Below, one piece after another: positions 50,906 to 60,965 of a stretch of 64,000 nt of DNA; the stretch's first letter is position 1; the number at the start of each line of letters is the position of its first letter. Location: positions 248,001 to 312,000 of the forward strand of contig CP048228.1 of assembly GCA_020002265.1 (NCBI GenBank). The letters are read 5' to 3'. The notes beneath the pieces were generated by a model. That model had not been told where the DNA came from and did not search any database. It was given only the letters and a program-made list of their open reading frames with translations. The position numbers and the translations under genes are program-made. Source of the DNA: Anaplasmataceae bacterium AB001_6 (GTDB taxonomy: Bacteria; Pseudomonadota; Alphaproteobacteria; Rickettsiales; Anaplasmataceae).

Positions 50906-52030
50906 ATGGATAAAGAGGATTCTTACATTGCAGTAGGGACAATGAGTGGAACTTCTTGTGATGGAATAGATATTTCTATTGTTGAAACCGATGGTAAAGA
51001 ATTTATTCGTTTCATATACAATGAATTCTTTGCCTATGATGAGCGTTTTAGTAAATCTTTGTTAGATATCAGTAAAACTAGTTTAGTAGTAAATGATATT
51101 TTAGAAATAGAGCATAATATTACTTTACTACATGTTGATGCAATAAATAAAGCAATTCAAAAAGCTGCTTCTTTTGGGGTCAAAAGAATTGATATTATCG
51201 GATTTCATGGTCATACAGTTCTTCATAGACCAGATATTTCTATGACTTGGCAAATTGGTAATGCATCTTTAATTTCTGCTCTCTGTGAATGCAATGTTAT
51301 AAGTGATTTCCGTAAAAATGACATGTCTTATGGGGGACAAGGTGCTCCACTGGTGCCAATCTTTCATCGCGCTCTATTCTCTCAATATTATCAAGGTCAG
51401 GAATTATTTGTAATTAATATTGGTGGTATTGCTAATATTACTCATCTTTATAAAAATAAAATTCATGCTTCAGATGTTGGCCCCGGGAATTGCATAATTG
51501 ATAATATTCTGTATAAAAAATCAGATAAAATATGTTATGACATAGGGGGGCAAATAGCATTTAAAGGCAATGTGAATCAAAATGTTATAAAGAGTCTGTC
51601 CGATTACTTTAAAACTACAAAGAAAATACAGTCCTTTGATCGTGAATTTTTTAGTGTGCATTTTTTTGAGAATATGATACTTGAAGATGCAGTAGCAACT
51701 GCAGCATATTTTACTGCTTTATGTATATGTGATGCTATTAATAGTCTTGCGAGAGATACTGAAAATATTAAGATTATAGTATCAGGCGGCGGCAGAAAAA
51801 ATCTGTATATAATAGATTGCATTACTCAAATAATGCAGATCGATGTCATCGATATCGATAAAATTGGTGATTTTAACGGAGATTTCATAGAATCAGGGGC
51901 GTTTGCATATTTAGCTGTTCGTAGTCTATTGAACCTACATATCACAGAAACTCAAACAACTGGCGTCAGAAAGAAATTCTGTCAAGGAGGAATCTTAAAC
52001 AGATACAATAATTCTCAAGAAGAAAAATAA
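50906..52030 (+). CDS. anmK: Anhydro-N-acetylmuramic acid kinase
   Basis: Phosphorylates anhMurNAc while opening its ring, in peptidoglycan recycling. Phosphate-binding VGTMSGTSCDGID (about 11-23), GFHGHTVLHRP, NIGGIANITHL, DVGPGNCIID and VSGGGRKN are all family hallmarks. 374 residues. It suggests that this bacterium still handles muropeptides, although MurQ is not in the window. Confidence 0.95.
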   Translation: MDKEDSYIAVGTMSGTSCDGIDISIVETDGKEFIRFIYNEFFAYDERFSKSLLDISKTSLVVNDILEIEHNITLLHVDAINKAIQKAASFGVKRIDIIGFHGHTVLHRPDISMTWQIGNASLISALCECNVISDFRKNDMSYGGQGAPLVPIFHRALFSQYYQGQELFVINIGGIANITHLYKNKIHASDVGPGNCIIDNILYKKSDKICYDIGGQIAFKGNVNQNVIKSLSDYFKTTKKIQSFDREFFSVHFFENMILEDAVATAAYFTALCICDAINSLARDTENIKIIVSGGGRKNLYIIDCITQIMQIDVIDIDKIGDFNGDFIESGAFAYLAVRSLLNLHITETQTTGVRKKFCQGGILNRYNNSQEEK

Positions 52031-52041
52031 ATAAAGCAGAT

Positions 52042-52824
52042 TTATCCAGTGCAATCAAATAGTTCTTCTTCCATTTTTTCCTCAGACACATCTTCTGAAC
52101 TCGAATGGTTGATATTCTTTGCTGTAAAATCTGATAAATATTGAGTATTATTGCTATCACTAGGCTTTTTATTCAATTTTGCATTTTCATTTTTTTGCGT
52201 TTTGGAATTTGCAATGATTTTCTTTACTTCCGTCTGTGTTATATCATAGATCTTTTGTAAATCAGATACTCTACTGAAAGAATGATCACCATCTTTTATT
52301 ACTTCACAGTGAAATAGTGAAGGCATTTTCTTTTTTATTGTGGATGATACATTAATTACTTGCTGCAGATCAGAGTATTTATCTTTTTCTCCTTGTATCA
52401 ATATTCCAGGAACAGAACATGGTGCTAAAAATGAAAAATCATAAAGTTTATTTGGTAATCCCAGAGCTATAAATCCAGTTATTTCTGGCCTTCTCATTAC
52501 TAAATTAAGCGCTAACCAAGAGCCGAAAAACATGCCACCAATCCAAAAATCACTCAATAGCGGGAAATTATTATCTATCCATGCAATCAGATTACTTGTT
52601 ATCTTGCCAAAGCTTTCTTCTCCCATATTTTCATCCAAGTTAACACATAGTGTTGAAAAATTATTTGCTGCAAAAGCCTTATTGACTGTTCTAATAGCAG
52701 GGTTTGCATTAGCATTGCCATACTTTGGATGAGGAGGAAATAACAACATACACCTATCGGTGCTGTGAAAATATGAATCCACAGTTATCTTACCAGCGGT
52801 TGTATTAATACATATTCGCTTCAT
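52042..52824 (-). CDS. Alpha/beta-hydrolase-like protein without nucleophile Ser
   Basis: Related to the short alpha/beta hydrolases of the COG2945 type: FPPHPKYGNANANPAI (oxyanion side, about 29-44), LCVNLDENMGEESFG, QGEKDKYSD (Asp) and KDGDHSFS (His). The nucleophile elbow, normally GxSxG, reads GGMFFGSW, with Phe at the Ser position. About 50 C-terminal residues are low-complexity, Asn/Ser/Glu-rich. It may bind without hydrolysing. An excellent ribosome-binding site (AAGGAGGT) precedes the start. Confidence 0.7.
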   Translation of the reverse strand: MKRICINTTAGKITVDSYFHSTDRCMLLFPPHPKYGNANANPAIRTVNKAFAANNFSTLCVNLDENMGEESFGKITSNLIAWIDNNFPLLSDFWIGGMFFGSWLALNLVMRRPEITGFIALGLPNKLYDFSFLAPCSVPGILIQGEKDKYSDLQQVINVSSTIKKKMPSLFHCEVIKDGDHSFSRVSDLQKIYDITQTEVKKIIANSKTQKNENAKLNKKPSDSNNTQYLSDFTAKNINHSSSEDVSEEKMEEELFDCTG

Positions 52825-52833
52825 TTAGATTAC

Positions 52834-52841
52834 ACCTCCTT
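52834..52841 (-). promoter_or_regulatory. Perfect Shine-Dalgarno site of the hydrolase-like gene
   Basis: AAGGAGGT is fully complementary to the 16S 3' end and lies 9 nt before the ATG at 52824. It is the strongest such site noticed in the window, where many genes have weak or no sites. High translation is implied. Confidence 0.7.
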
Positions 52842-53069
52842 GCTTTAATTGAGGATAAATATCTCAATATAAATTTTAAAAAATCTGTAAAGAACACTTT
52901 GTTGTCTAAATATTCCCTAAAAGTACATTTACGTAGATTTTTTTTAACTTGTTATACATTTAATTTCTCAATTAATGTTGCACAACGTAATGGTTCTATT
53001 ATACAATAAATTTTGCTAATATGTCAAATTTTTAATCTTTGCAACGGATGTGTTGTACTTACTTAATTT

Positions 53070-54635
53070 TTGTTTTGTGATATGCTGATATCTAACCGTT
53101 TGCGATATGCAATCTTAGCTGTTTTTGACATCATTATGAATAGTGAGCAAAATACGATACCAGTTAAAATGCAAGCGATTGCAAAAAGACAAAATGTATC
53201 AATAAAATATCTTGAATCAATAATGACTGTTATGGCTAAGACCAGATTATTGAAGTCTTCTTCTGGTGTTGGCGGCGGTTATCTTATTGCCAAAGATTTA
53301 TCAGAGTTATCAATATTAGATTTAATCCAATCTATTGAAAATGGTATAAAATTTACACGCTGTAAAGATCATGTTGGATGCCTTGATAACGGTGCTAAAT
53401 GTTTTATTCACGATATTTTAGCAGATCTTCAAGAAAACATGGAGCAAATTCTTACAGCAGATTATAAAATCCTGGATTTAATTCAGAAATATCAGGCGGG
53501 TTCGAAAGATAATATTATTTATTTTGATAGCAATGCTACCATTCCAATTGATTACACCATACAGCAAAAAATTAATTCTAAGTTATTTTATAATCCGTCT
53601 TCAACTCATAAATTGGGGCAAAAATCAAAATATTTAATAGAACAAGCTCGTGAAAGAATATTACGTTCTATAGGGATAGAATCCGATTATAAATTATTAT
53701 TTACATCAAGCGCTACAGAAGCTAATTATTACATTGGAAAAATTAAAGGTATTAGTAAGTTTTTTTGTTCAGCTATAGAGCATGTTTCAATATTAGATAA
53801 TTTGCCTAATGTTAATCTAATAGGTGTTGATAACAACGGAGTATTAAATCTGAATACCTTGCGATCAATGATTGATGAAAATACTTGTTTAAATGAACCT
53901 TTCTTGATTTCCATAGCTTTTGTGAATAGTGAAACAGGAGTTATGCAAGATATAAAAAGAATATCTGATATTGTTCATTCTCTGGGAGGACTTTTACATG
54001 TAGATGCTGTTCAAGCATATTCGCGGATTGATATAAATATTAAAGACCTTGGAATAGATTTAATGACTATTTCTGGACATAAAGTTGGCGCGGGATTTGG
54101 CGCCGGTGCTTTAATATATCGATCAGATATTTCAATCCTTCCGACTTTTCTAGGAGGAATGCAAGAAAAAGGAATGCGTTCTGGTACAGAAAATGTTCCT
54201 GCTATATACGCTTTAGGGGAAATTGCAGATATGTTAAATTATAGAATTCAATCTTTTGCGAATTTAGTAAAATTACACAGCACCTTTGAAAGCGATTTAT
54301 GTGAATTAATACCTGACATAATTATATGTAGTAGTGAGGCATCTAGAATAGGTAATACAACTTGTACAATATTACCAAATGTTAAAAATGATTTGCAGAT
54401 GTTACATTTTGATATGAATGGAATATGTGTCAGTAATGGTTCTGCATGTTCTTCTGGATTATATAAAACTTCCCATGGATTGAAGGCTATGGGCTATGAA
54501 GATGCCTTAGCTCAATGTGCTATTAGAATTAGCTCAAATATCAATAACGATAAAAATGATTTTGAACATCTTGTAAAGTCTTGGAAAAGTATGTATAATT
54601 CCCTCTATCAATTTAATTATCCTATATTGAACTAG
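53070..54635 (+). CDS. Rrf2-type regulator fused to a cysteine desulfurase-like domain
   Basis: Residues about 5-140 are an IscR/Rrf2 winged-helix domain: AIAKRQNVSIKYLESIM recognition region, VGGGYLIAK wing, and the cluster ligands C-x5-C-x6-C with a following His (RCKDHVGCLDNGAKCFIHD). Residues about 155-521 are a class V aminotransferase: FDSNATIP, SSATEANY, HVDAVQAYS, PLP-Lys in SGHKVGAGFGAG, and the mobile-loop Cys in NGSACSSGLY. So one chain combines cluster sensing, DNA binding and possibly sulfur release. It leads the isc operon, 44 nt before iscS. The true start may be Met5. Confidence 0.88.
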   Translation: MFCDMLISNRLRYAILAVFDIIMNSEQNTIPVKMQAIAKRQNVSIKYLESIMTVMAKTRLLKSSSGVGGGYLIAKDLSELSILDLIQSIENGIKFTRCKDHVGCLDNGAKCFIHDILADLQENMEQILTADYKILDLIQKYQAGSKDNIIYFDSNATIPIDYTIQQKINSKLFYNPSSTHKLGQKSKYLIEQARERILRSIGIESDYKLLFTSSATEANYYIGKIKGISKFFCSAIEHVSILDNLPNVNLIGVDNNGVLNLNTLRSMIDENTCLNEPFLISIAFVNSETGVMQDIKRISDIVHSLGGLLHVDAVQAYSRIDINIKDLGIDLMTISGHKVGAGFGAGALIYRSDISILPTFLGGMQEKGMRSGTENVPAIYALGEIADMLNYRIQSFANLVKLHSTFESDLCELIPDIIICSSEASRIGNTTCTILPNVKNDLQMLHFDMNGICVSNGSACSSGLYKTSHGLKAMGYEDALAQCAIRISSNINNDKNDFEHLVKSWKSMYNSLYQFNYPILN

Positions 54636-54679
54636 GAGATAGAGAATTTCAGAAGGACTTTTTAAAGAAGAGGTTTTAA

Positions 54680-55885
54680 ATGATTAAGTTAGTTTATCTA
54701 GATAATAATGCTACAACTCAAACTGATCCTCGCGTTCTCGAAGAGATGAGCTCTTTTTTTCTGAAACCTAGCAATATGCACTCTCGTAGCCATAATTTCG
54801 GTTGGAGTGCCGAAGAAGCAGTGGATAACGCTAAAGATAATATTGCCAAATTAATAGGATCTTCTGGAAAGGATATTATATTAACTTCTGGTGCTACCGA
54901 AGCTAATAATCTTGCTATATTAGGGGCAGTGGAATTTTATAAAATTAAGCATGTTATTACACTTCAAACAGAGCATAAATGTGTTTTAGAGTGTTGCCGT
55001 AAGTTAGAAAGAATGGGTGTTGAAGTGACCTATCTTAGAGTACAAAGTAACGGCTTAATAGATATTAAGGATTTAAAAGAAGCTATAAAATCTGAAACTA
55101 AACTTATATCTGTCATGTTTGCAAATAATGAGATTGGCGTTATTCAACCAATGAAAGAGATAGGTAAAATATGCAAAGATAATGATATCATATTTCATGT
55201 AGATGCTGCACAGGCCTATGGAAAGATCAAAATTGATGTAAATGATATGAATATATCCCTCTTAAGTATATCTTCTCATAAAATATATGGCCCGATGGGT
55301 ATTGGAGCATTATATGTGAGCCGTAAACCTGTCAGAATTAGATTATCCCCGATTATAATAGGAGGGGGGCAAGAAAGAGGTATGCGTTCTGGGACAGTCC
55401 CAACGCCACTTGCTGTAGGTTTTGGAAAAGCAGCAGAGATTTGTGCAGAGTTTATGGAAGAAGAGAGCAAACGCTGTTTATCCTTGAGAAATAGATTGCG
55501 TGATATAATCTGCGAAGGTATTCCATCGGCTACAGTAAATGGTGATATGATAAGTAGATTGCCAGGTAATCTTAATATTAGTTTTCCATATGTTGAAGGA
55601 GAATCTATTATTATGTCTATTGATGATATAGCTGTTAGTTCAGGATCAGCTTGTACATCTGCATCTTTAGAACCTTCGTATGTGTTAAGAGCGTTAGGTT
55701 TAGATGATATAATGGCGCACTCATCTATACGATTTGGTATCGGTAGATTTAATACTATAGATGAGATTGAATACACTGGACAAAAAATAGTAAAACAAAT
55801 TAAAAGATTGATGGATTTAAGCCCTCTTTGGGAAATGGTGCAAGAAGGTATTGATCTTTCAAAAGTAGAATGGGTTGAGCATTAA
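54680..55885 (+). CDS. iscS: Cysteine desulfurase IscS
   Basis: PLP enzyme that passes cysteine sulfur to Isc[17 protein letters not shown] (about 6-21), [41 protein letters not shown]-Lys in [16 protein letters not shown], and the catalytic loop [21 protein letters not shown] (partly quoted) are present. 401 residues. It follows the fusion gene and precedes iscU by 13 nt. Confidence 0.97.
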   Translation: MIKLVYLDNNATTQTDPRVLEEMSSFFLKPSNMHSRSHNFGWSAEEAVDNAKDNIAKLIGSSGKDIILTSGATEANNLAILGAVEFYKIKHVITLQTEHKCVLECCRKLERMGVEVTYLRVQSNGLIDIKDLKEAIKSETKLISVMFANNEIGVIQPMKEIGKICKDNDIIFHVDAAQAYGKIKIDVNDMNISLLSISSHKIYGPMGIGALYVSRKPVRIRLSPIIIGGGQERGMRSGTVPTPLAVGFGKAAEICAEFMEEESKRCLSLRNRLRDIICEGIPSATVNGDMISRLPGNLNISFPYVEGESIIMSIDDIAVSSGSACTSASLEPSYVLRALGLDDIMAHSSIRFGIGRFNTIDEIEYTGQKIVKQIKRLMDLSPLWEMVQEGIDLSKVEWVEH

Positions 55886-55898
55886 AAGGAGTGTTTAT

Positions 55899-56330
55899 AT
55901 GGCTTATAGTGAAGATGTAAAAAATCATTACAATAACCCTCATAATGTTGGGTCTTTCCCGAAGAATGAGAAAAATGTTGGTACTGGTATGGTTGGTGCT
56001 CCAGCATGTGGAGACGTTATGAAATTGCAAATTAAAGTTGATCCTAAAACAAGAATTATTGTGGATGCAAAATTTAAAACTTTTGGATGTGGATCAGCAA
56101 TAGCTTCTAGTTCTTTGGCAACTCTTATGTTGATTGGGAAAACTCTTGATGAAGCTAAAGGGATTAGAAACTCTGCTATTGCATCACGCCTTTCTCTTCC
56201 TCCCGTGAAAAGACATTGTTCTGTTCTTGCAGAAGATGCAATCAGTGCAGCTATGAAAGATTATGAAGATAAATTTTTAATAGATGATTCTACAGATGAA
56301 GATGAATCATTTGATAAAATAGAAGGGTAA
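55899..56330 (+). CDS. iscU: Fe-S cluster scaffold IscU
   Basis: Scaffold on which 2Fe-2S clusters are built. The three ligand Cys are in GAPACGDVMKLQI, KTFGCGSAIASSS and VKRHCSVLAEDAI. The chaperone-recognition LPPVK appears as SLPPVKRH. The Asp/Glu/Ser-rich C-terminal extension (DDSTDEDESFD) is unusual. I start at ATG 55899, preceded by AAAAGGAG; the frame is open back to 55875 inside iscS. 143 residues. Confidence 0.95.
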   Translation: MAYSEDVKNHYNNPHNVGSFPKNEKNVGTGMVGAPACGDVMKLQIKVDPKTRIIVDAKFKTFGCGSAIASSSLATLMLIGKTLDEAKGIRNSAIASRLSLPPVKRHCSVLAEDAISAAMKDYEDKFLIDDSTDEDESFDKIEG

Positions 56331-56350
56331 ATAATTATTCTTTTCTGGAT

Positions 56351-56722
56351 ATGGCGCGTAGTGTAATTACTGTAACAACATTGGCTTCTGATAAATTGTT
56401 TGAATCTATTCTTAATAAGGAAGAACAAGGAGCTTTTGCTATAAAGATAGTGGTAGTCAATGGCGGTTGTTACGGAAAAAAGTACAACATGGAATTTATA
56501 TACGATAAAGATACTATTCATAAATTAGATGAGATTGTCAGAATTCACTCCACCAAATACAAAAATTTGAAGGATAAATTTTATGTTGTTGTTGATCGAA
56601 GATCTATTTTATCTGTGATAGGTACGGAATTAGATTACAAATCAGATGATATTTCACAAGGGTTTGTTTTTAATAACCCACAAGAATCTGGTAGGTGCGG
56701 TTGTGGTGAAAGCTTCAGTTAA
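56351..56722 (+). CDS. iscA: A-type Fe-S carrier IscA
   Basis: Receives or transfers Fe-S clusters. The 123 residues have the three conserved Cys, one in VVNGGCYGKKY (about residue 40) and two in the C-terminal GRCGCGESF (about 115-123). The rest is a HesB-like beta fold with an insertion. Its 3' end overlaps the start region of hscB by 17-20 nt. Confidence 0.9.
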   Translation: MARSVITVTTLASDKLFESILNKEEQGAFAIKIVVVNGGCYGKKYNMEFIYDKDTIHKLDEIVRIHSTKYKNLKDKFYVVVDRRSILSVIGTELDYKSDDISQGFVFNNPQESGRCGCGESFS

Positions 56723-57167
56723 GAAAGATTGTTTCTCTATATTAAGAATATCAGAGAATTATGATTTGGATCTTACGATCTTAGAGAAGAATTATCTGAA
56801 GATTTGTTCTTTAATTCATCCTGATAATTTTGTCTCTGATCTACAAAAAGAGGTCTGTGAGAAAAAATTATTAGATATTCAAAATGCTTATAGAATTTTA
56901 CGTGATGATATATTAAGAGCAGAATATATGATGAAAATTAGGGGAATTAATCATGATAATATAGCACCTAGTGAAGAATTTCTAAATGAGATGTTTAATC
57001 TACGTATGAGATTAGAAGAAGAAAAGCAAGATGATGCTATGATACATCTGGTGAAAGAGAAGATAAGATATGCTAAATTGTGTTTGATGAGAGCATTTGA
57101 TATGGATAATCATTCATCTATAAAAGAACATTATTTATCTTTAAGATATTTGAATAAGTTAATTTAA
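56703..57167 (+). CDS. hscB: Co-chaperone HscB
   Basis: J-protein that brings IscU to HscA. The J domain carries ICSLIHPDNFVSD with the HPD triad (about residues 33-35), then KLLDIQNAYRILRD. The C-terminal helical IscU-binding part is present. The upstream ATG at 56646 would lie deep in iscA. The paired GTG codons at 56703 and 56706, just after AGGTGCGG, are the more likely start. About 154 residues. Confidence 0.88.
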   Translation: MVKASVKKDCFSILRISENYDLDLTILEKNYLKICSLIHPDNFVSDLQKEVCEKKLLDIQNAYRILRDDILRAEYMMKIRGINHDNIAPSEEFLNEMFNLRMRLEEEKQDDAMIHLVKEKIRYAKLCLMRAFDMDNHSSIKEHYLSLRYLNKLI

Positions 57168-57174
57168 TAACTAT

Positions 57175-59040
57175 ATGAATAACTTTATAACTATTGAAGA
57201 GCCAAAGAAAAATCTAGATGGAATCGCAATTGGTATTGATTTTGGAACTACCAATTCATTGATAGCTTATGCTAAAAACGGTATAATAGAAATTGTTCCA
57301 ATTGATGATGAAGATAATTATTATTTTCCATCTGCTTTTGCATATGAAGATGATCAATCTTTTTTTGGATATGCTGCTCTAGATAAGAAAAATCATATTG
57401 CATCCATTAAGCGCTTATTGGGTAAAACAGTAACTGAATCAATTGAAACTACTCATAGCAGTATACATAATATAGATTTTGAAGATTCTAGTCGCAGGGG
57501 GTCATTGAATTTTAAGCTAGGAGAGAAGAAATTTAATACTGTTGATATTACTGCAGAAATTTTGAAAATACTAAAGTATAAAGCAGAGAAATATCTTAAC
57601 ACAACAGTTGATAAGGCAGTTATTACTGTACCAGCATATTTTGATGAAGTAGCTCGTAGCGCTATTTATGATGCTGCTAATATAGCTAATATTAAGGTAT
57701 TAAGATTACTTAATGAACCAACAGCTGCTTTGATGCACTATAAGTCTAATTTTTCAGATAAATCTGACATAAATAATAAGATATGTGCTGTGTATGATTT
57801 AGGAGGTGGCACTTTTGATGTTTCTATTCTTAATGTTCAAGGTGATATTGTTAAAGTATTGGGTGTAGGAGGGGATAATAATCTAGGAGGAGATGATTTT
57901 GATTATTTGCTCTACGATATGGTGTGTACATATTTGCGAGATATTCATTCTTTTAAAGAAATTCCAGATATCTTGAAGCAGCAGATAATACGTGATATGC
58001 CAAGCCTCAAATGCAAACTTAATGATAATGATGAAATATCATATAGCGTGAAGTTTAATGGTGCAGAATATTGTTGTCATGTTATTTATGATAATTTTGA
58101 AAATGCCTCTCACCCTTTGTTGAATTCTACTTATCAGATATTGTTAAGCACGCTGCAATCACTGGATTTAGGTATTGATGAAATTGATTATATTGTTTTT
58201 GTTGGTGGTTCAACAAAAATGAGAATTTTAAAAAATTTCTTTCAAGAAAAGTTAAAACAGTTATGTTTTTATGACGATCCTGATAAAGCTGTTGTTAAGG
58301 GGGCTGCAAAATATGCAGAAAAGTTATCGTTTGGCTATGGAGAGGTTATTTTGGATGTTATACCTCTTTCTATTGGATTAGAAACAATGGGTGGTATAAT
58401 AGAAAAATTAATCCCTTGTAATAGTCCTCTACCAATTAGTGTAACTCAATCTTTTACAAATTATTCTGATGATCAAAGATATATGTCTGTGAGAATTTGG
58501 CAAGGAGAGAGGGAAATATTAGATCAAGAAATGGATACTAAGGGGATTAGATTTCTTGGAGAATTTTCTTTTAAATTATCTAATTTTAAAGCTGGGAAGG
58601 CTAGAGTTGATATAACATTTAAGGTAGATCAAAATGGTTTGCTCATTGTATCTGCGGAAGATAAATTAACGGGTAATAAGAAGAGTATTGAGCTTAGTTA
58701 TAAAGATGGAATTGATGATGATGCGATTGATCGTCTTATTGGAGATTCTTGTGAGTATGGCATGATGGATTCTCAGTTTAAAAAGAAAATTGATAAAAAA
58801 AGAAAACTTGAAGAATTGCTCTCTTTGTGTAAAGATTCTCTTAGCAAAAATATTGATACTGAATCTTCTGAATTTTTAAGGAACAGTCTGAATGATGCCT
58901 ATCGTTTGCTGAAAATAGATGTACACGATCTGAAGGTTGAAGATTTAGATGTTGTGTATGACAAGCTAGAGAATAGAGTTACTACTTATTTAAGTAGTAA
59001 GATCGATGATATTTTAGATAGTAATATAGATAAAGTATGA
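57175..59040 (+). CDS. hscA: Hsp70-type chaperone HscA
   Basis: ATPase that drives cluster release from IscU. Nucleotide-binding domain: GIDFGTTNSLIAYA (about 20-33), TVPAYFDEVARSA, LRLLNEPTAALMHY, YDLGGGTFDVSIL and FVGGSTKMRIL. Substrate-binding domain: VIPLSIGLETMGG, and a helical lid with RKLEELLSLC. 621 residues, normal for HscA. Starts 7 nt after hscB and overlaps fdx by 4 nt. Confidence 0.96.
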   Translation: MNNFITIEEPKKNLDGIAIGIDFGTTNSLIAYAKNGIIEIVPIDDEDNYYFPSAFAYEDDQSFFGYAALDKKNHIASIKRLLGKTVTESIETTHSSIHNIDFEDSSRRGSLNFKLGEKKFNTVDITAEILKILKYKAEKYLNTTVDKAVITVPAYFDEVARSAIYDAANIANIKVLRLLNEPTAALMHYKSNFSDKSDINNKICAVYDLGGGTFDVSILNVQGDIVKVLGVGGDNNLGGDDFDYLLYDMVCTYLRDIHSFKEIPDILKQQIIRDMPSLKCKLNDNDEISYSVKFNGAEYCCHVIYDNFENASHPLLNSTYQILLSTLQSLDLGIDEIDYIVFVGGSTKMRILKNFFQEKLKQLCFYDDPDKAVVKGAAKYAEKLSFGYGEVILDVIPLSIGLETMGGIIEKLIPCNSPLPISVTQSFTNYSDDQRYMSVRIWQGEREILDQEMDTKGIRFLGEFSFKLSNFKAGKARVDITFKVDQNGLLIVSAEDKLTGNKKSIELSYKDGIDDDAIDRLIGDSCEYGMMDSQFKKKIDKKRKLEELLSLCKDSLSKNIDTESSEFLRNSLNDAYRLLKIDVHDLKVEDLDVVYDKLENRVTTYLSSKIDDILDSNIDKV

Positions 59041-59387
59041 GTGAAGATAAAATTATAAAAATTTATTTTGAACTTGAAGAAGGAAACATAATAGAATGTT
59101 TAGCTGCTAAGGGGGAAAATATATTGACTGTTGCAAGAAATAATGATATTCCCCTGGAAGGTGCATGCGAGGGCTCTTTGGCTTGCTCTACTTGTCATGT
59201 GATTCTTACTGCTGATGATTTTAAAAGAATGAGTATTGCGACAGAAGAAGAAGAGGATATGTTGGATCTTGCTTATGATGTACAGCCGACATCTCGTTTA
59301 GGGTGTCAACTTATGGTTGATGAAAGCTTTGATGGAATGGTTATTAAGGTTCCAAAAGAGAGTAGGAATATCTCAATTAGTGATTAA
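59037..59387 (+). CDS. fdx: ISC-type 2Fe-2S ferredoxin
   Basis: Electron donor for Fe-S assembly, adrenodoxin type. The four ligands are in CEGSLACSTCHVIL (C-x5-C-x2-C, about 42-55) and LGCQLMV (about residue 84). The acidic helix EEEEDMLDLAYDV, used for partner docking, lies between. ATGA overlap with hscA. It closes the isc operon. 116 residues. Confidence 0.96.
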   Translation: MSEDKIIKIYFELEEGNIIECLAAKGENILTVARNNDIPLEGACEGSLACSTCHVILTADDFKRMSIATEEEEDMLDLAYDVQPTSRLGCQLMVDESFDGMVIKVPKESRNISISD

Positions 59388-59586
59388 TAGGTTACATCTG
59401 CTATTTGTTTAGCTTAGGATGTTCTATTGAAGAGAGATATTGCAGTGCTGTTGAAAATTAAGAAATATAGGCAAGCTATCTGTTGATACATAATTTATGT
59501 TAGGAGTAATTGTTATAAGGTTTTGTTTTCACCTTAGAATTCTTTGATCCTGTTAATTGATATTGACGAGGAATTTATTGATGATT

Positions 59587-60906
59587 TTAAATTATTTGTT
59601 GTAGCAATTTTACATTATCTATCTTATGAAAATCCATTGTTGTCTTATACTCTTTGGAAGGAATAATTGCCTTTTTAATACCAAATTTTGCAGATTCTTT
59701 CAATCGTAATAAATCAGATGATACAGGCTTTATTTCCCCAGAAAGAGATATTTCGCCAAAAGCTACTGTACTTTCCATCAGAGGTTTATTTTTATAAGCA
59801 GAAATTAGTGCTGTTGCTACTGCTAAATCCATTGCTGGTTCTGTTATTTTCAGTCCTCCAGAAACATTTAAATATACCTCTTTATTTCCCATGAATATTC
59901 CACATCTAGATTGTATAACTGCGATTATCATGTTTAGTCTATTTATATCCCACCCGACTACAGAGCGTCTTGGTATTGTCATATTTGTATTTACGATCAA
60001 GCATTGTATTTCTACTAATATTGGCCTGGTACCTTCCATTCCAGAGAATATTACGCTGCCACTGGTTGGTTTATGATTGTTTCCTAAGAATATCTCAGAA
60101 GGGTTATGTACAGCTATTAAACCTTCTTTAGACATCTCTAAGATGCCTATTTCATTTGTTGCGCCAAATCTATTTTTTATAGCTCGTAATATTCTAAAAG
60201 ATGCATTTGCTTCATCTTCAAAATATAAAACTGTATCTACCATATGTTCCAATACTTTAGGGCCTGCTATTTGTCCATCCTTGGTTACTTGTCCTATGAT
60301 AAATAGCACTATATTTTTTTTTCTGGCTATCTCTAATAACACTTGAGTACAATATTTCACCTGCGTGATTGTGCCCGGAGAAGAATCTATCGTTTCACTA
60401 TAAATTGTTTGGATAGAATCTATAACTAATATGTTATTAGTTTTAAGATTATTAACAGTTGCAATTATTTCTTCTAGTAAATTTGTAGTTAAAACTTTTA
60501 TTGTTGCTTTATTTTCTAATGATAATCTATTGGCTCTCATTAATATGTGCTCCAGAGATTCCTCTGCAGAAACGTACAGAGATTCTTGTTCACACTTGGA
60601 TAATATCTGTAGCATTAGAGTAGATTTGCCAATCCCTGGACAACCTCCTACGAGTACTGCAGAACCTTTAACCATACCGCTTCCCAGTACTTGATCAACT
60701 TCTTTTATATTAGATTTAATTCTGGACATAGAATTGTTAGTTAAAGTTATTCCTCTATCCAATGAGAAGACTTCCTGTGGTTGATACGATGATGTACTTG
60801 TTTGAGTATCCTGTACAATTGTGTTCCAGTTATTGCACTCTGAGCATTTGCCTTGCCATTTGTAGTATGTACAACTACAATTCTTACATATAAACTTTAT
60901 TTTCAT
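59587..60906 (-). CDS. radA: DNA repair protein RadA
   Basis: RecA-like branch-migration helicase. An N-terminal zinc finger (CKNCSCTYYKWQGKCSEC), Walker A GGCPGIGKSTL (about 83-93), the RadA-specific KNRFG motif (about 247-251), and the Lon-like C-terminal domain (YLNVSGGLKITEPAMDLAVA, AFGEISLSGEI) are complete. The ATG at 60906 starts just before the zinc finger; an upstream in-frame ATG at 60942 adds 12 unlikely residues. 439 residues. Confidence 0.96.
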   Translation of the reverse strand: MKIKFICKNCSCTYYKWQGKCSECNNWNTIVQDTQTSTSSYQPQEVFSLDRGITLTNNSMSRIKSNIKEVDQVLGSGMVKGSAVLVGGCPGIGKSTLMLQILSKCEQESLYVSAEESLEHILMRANRLSLENKATIKVLTTNLLEEIIATVNNLKTNNILVIDSIQTIYSETIDSSPGTITQVKYCTQVLLEIARKKNIVLFIIGQVTKDGQIAGPKVLEHMVDTVLYFEDEANASFRILRAIKNRFGATNEIGILEMSKEGLIAVHNPSEIFLGNNHKPTSGSVIFSGMEGTRPILVEIQCLIVNTNMTIPRRSVVGWDINRLNMIIAVIQSRCGIFMGNKEVYLNVSGGLKITEPAMDLAVATALISAYKNKPLMESTVAFGEISLSGEIKPVSSDLLRLKESAKFGIKKAIIPSKEYKTTMDFHKIDNVKLLQQII

Positions 60907-60965
60907 ATGTGCATTGTATAATTTTGTATATATTGATGTCAATTTTAGCTAACTTTCTATTGTAG

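Noticed and set aside
59388-59586. Weak hairpin (AAGGT/ACCTT) between fdx and radA as terminator
   Set aside because: The 5-bp stem with a 9-nt loop is too weak to call, although the convergent genes make a terminator likely somewhere here.
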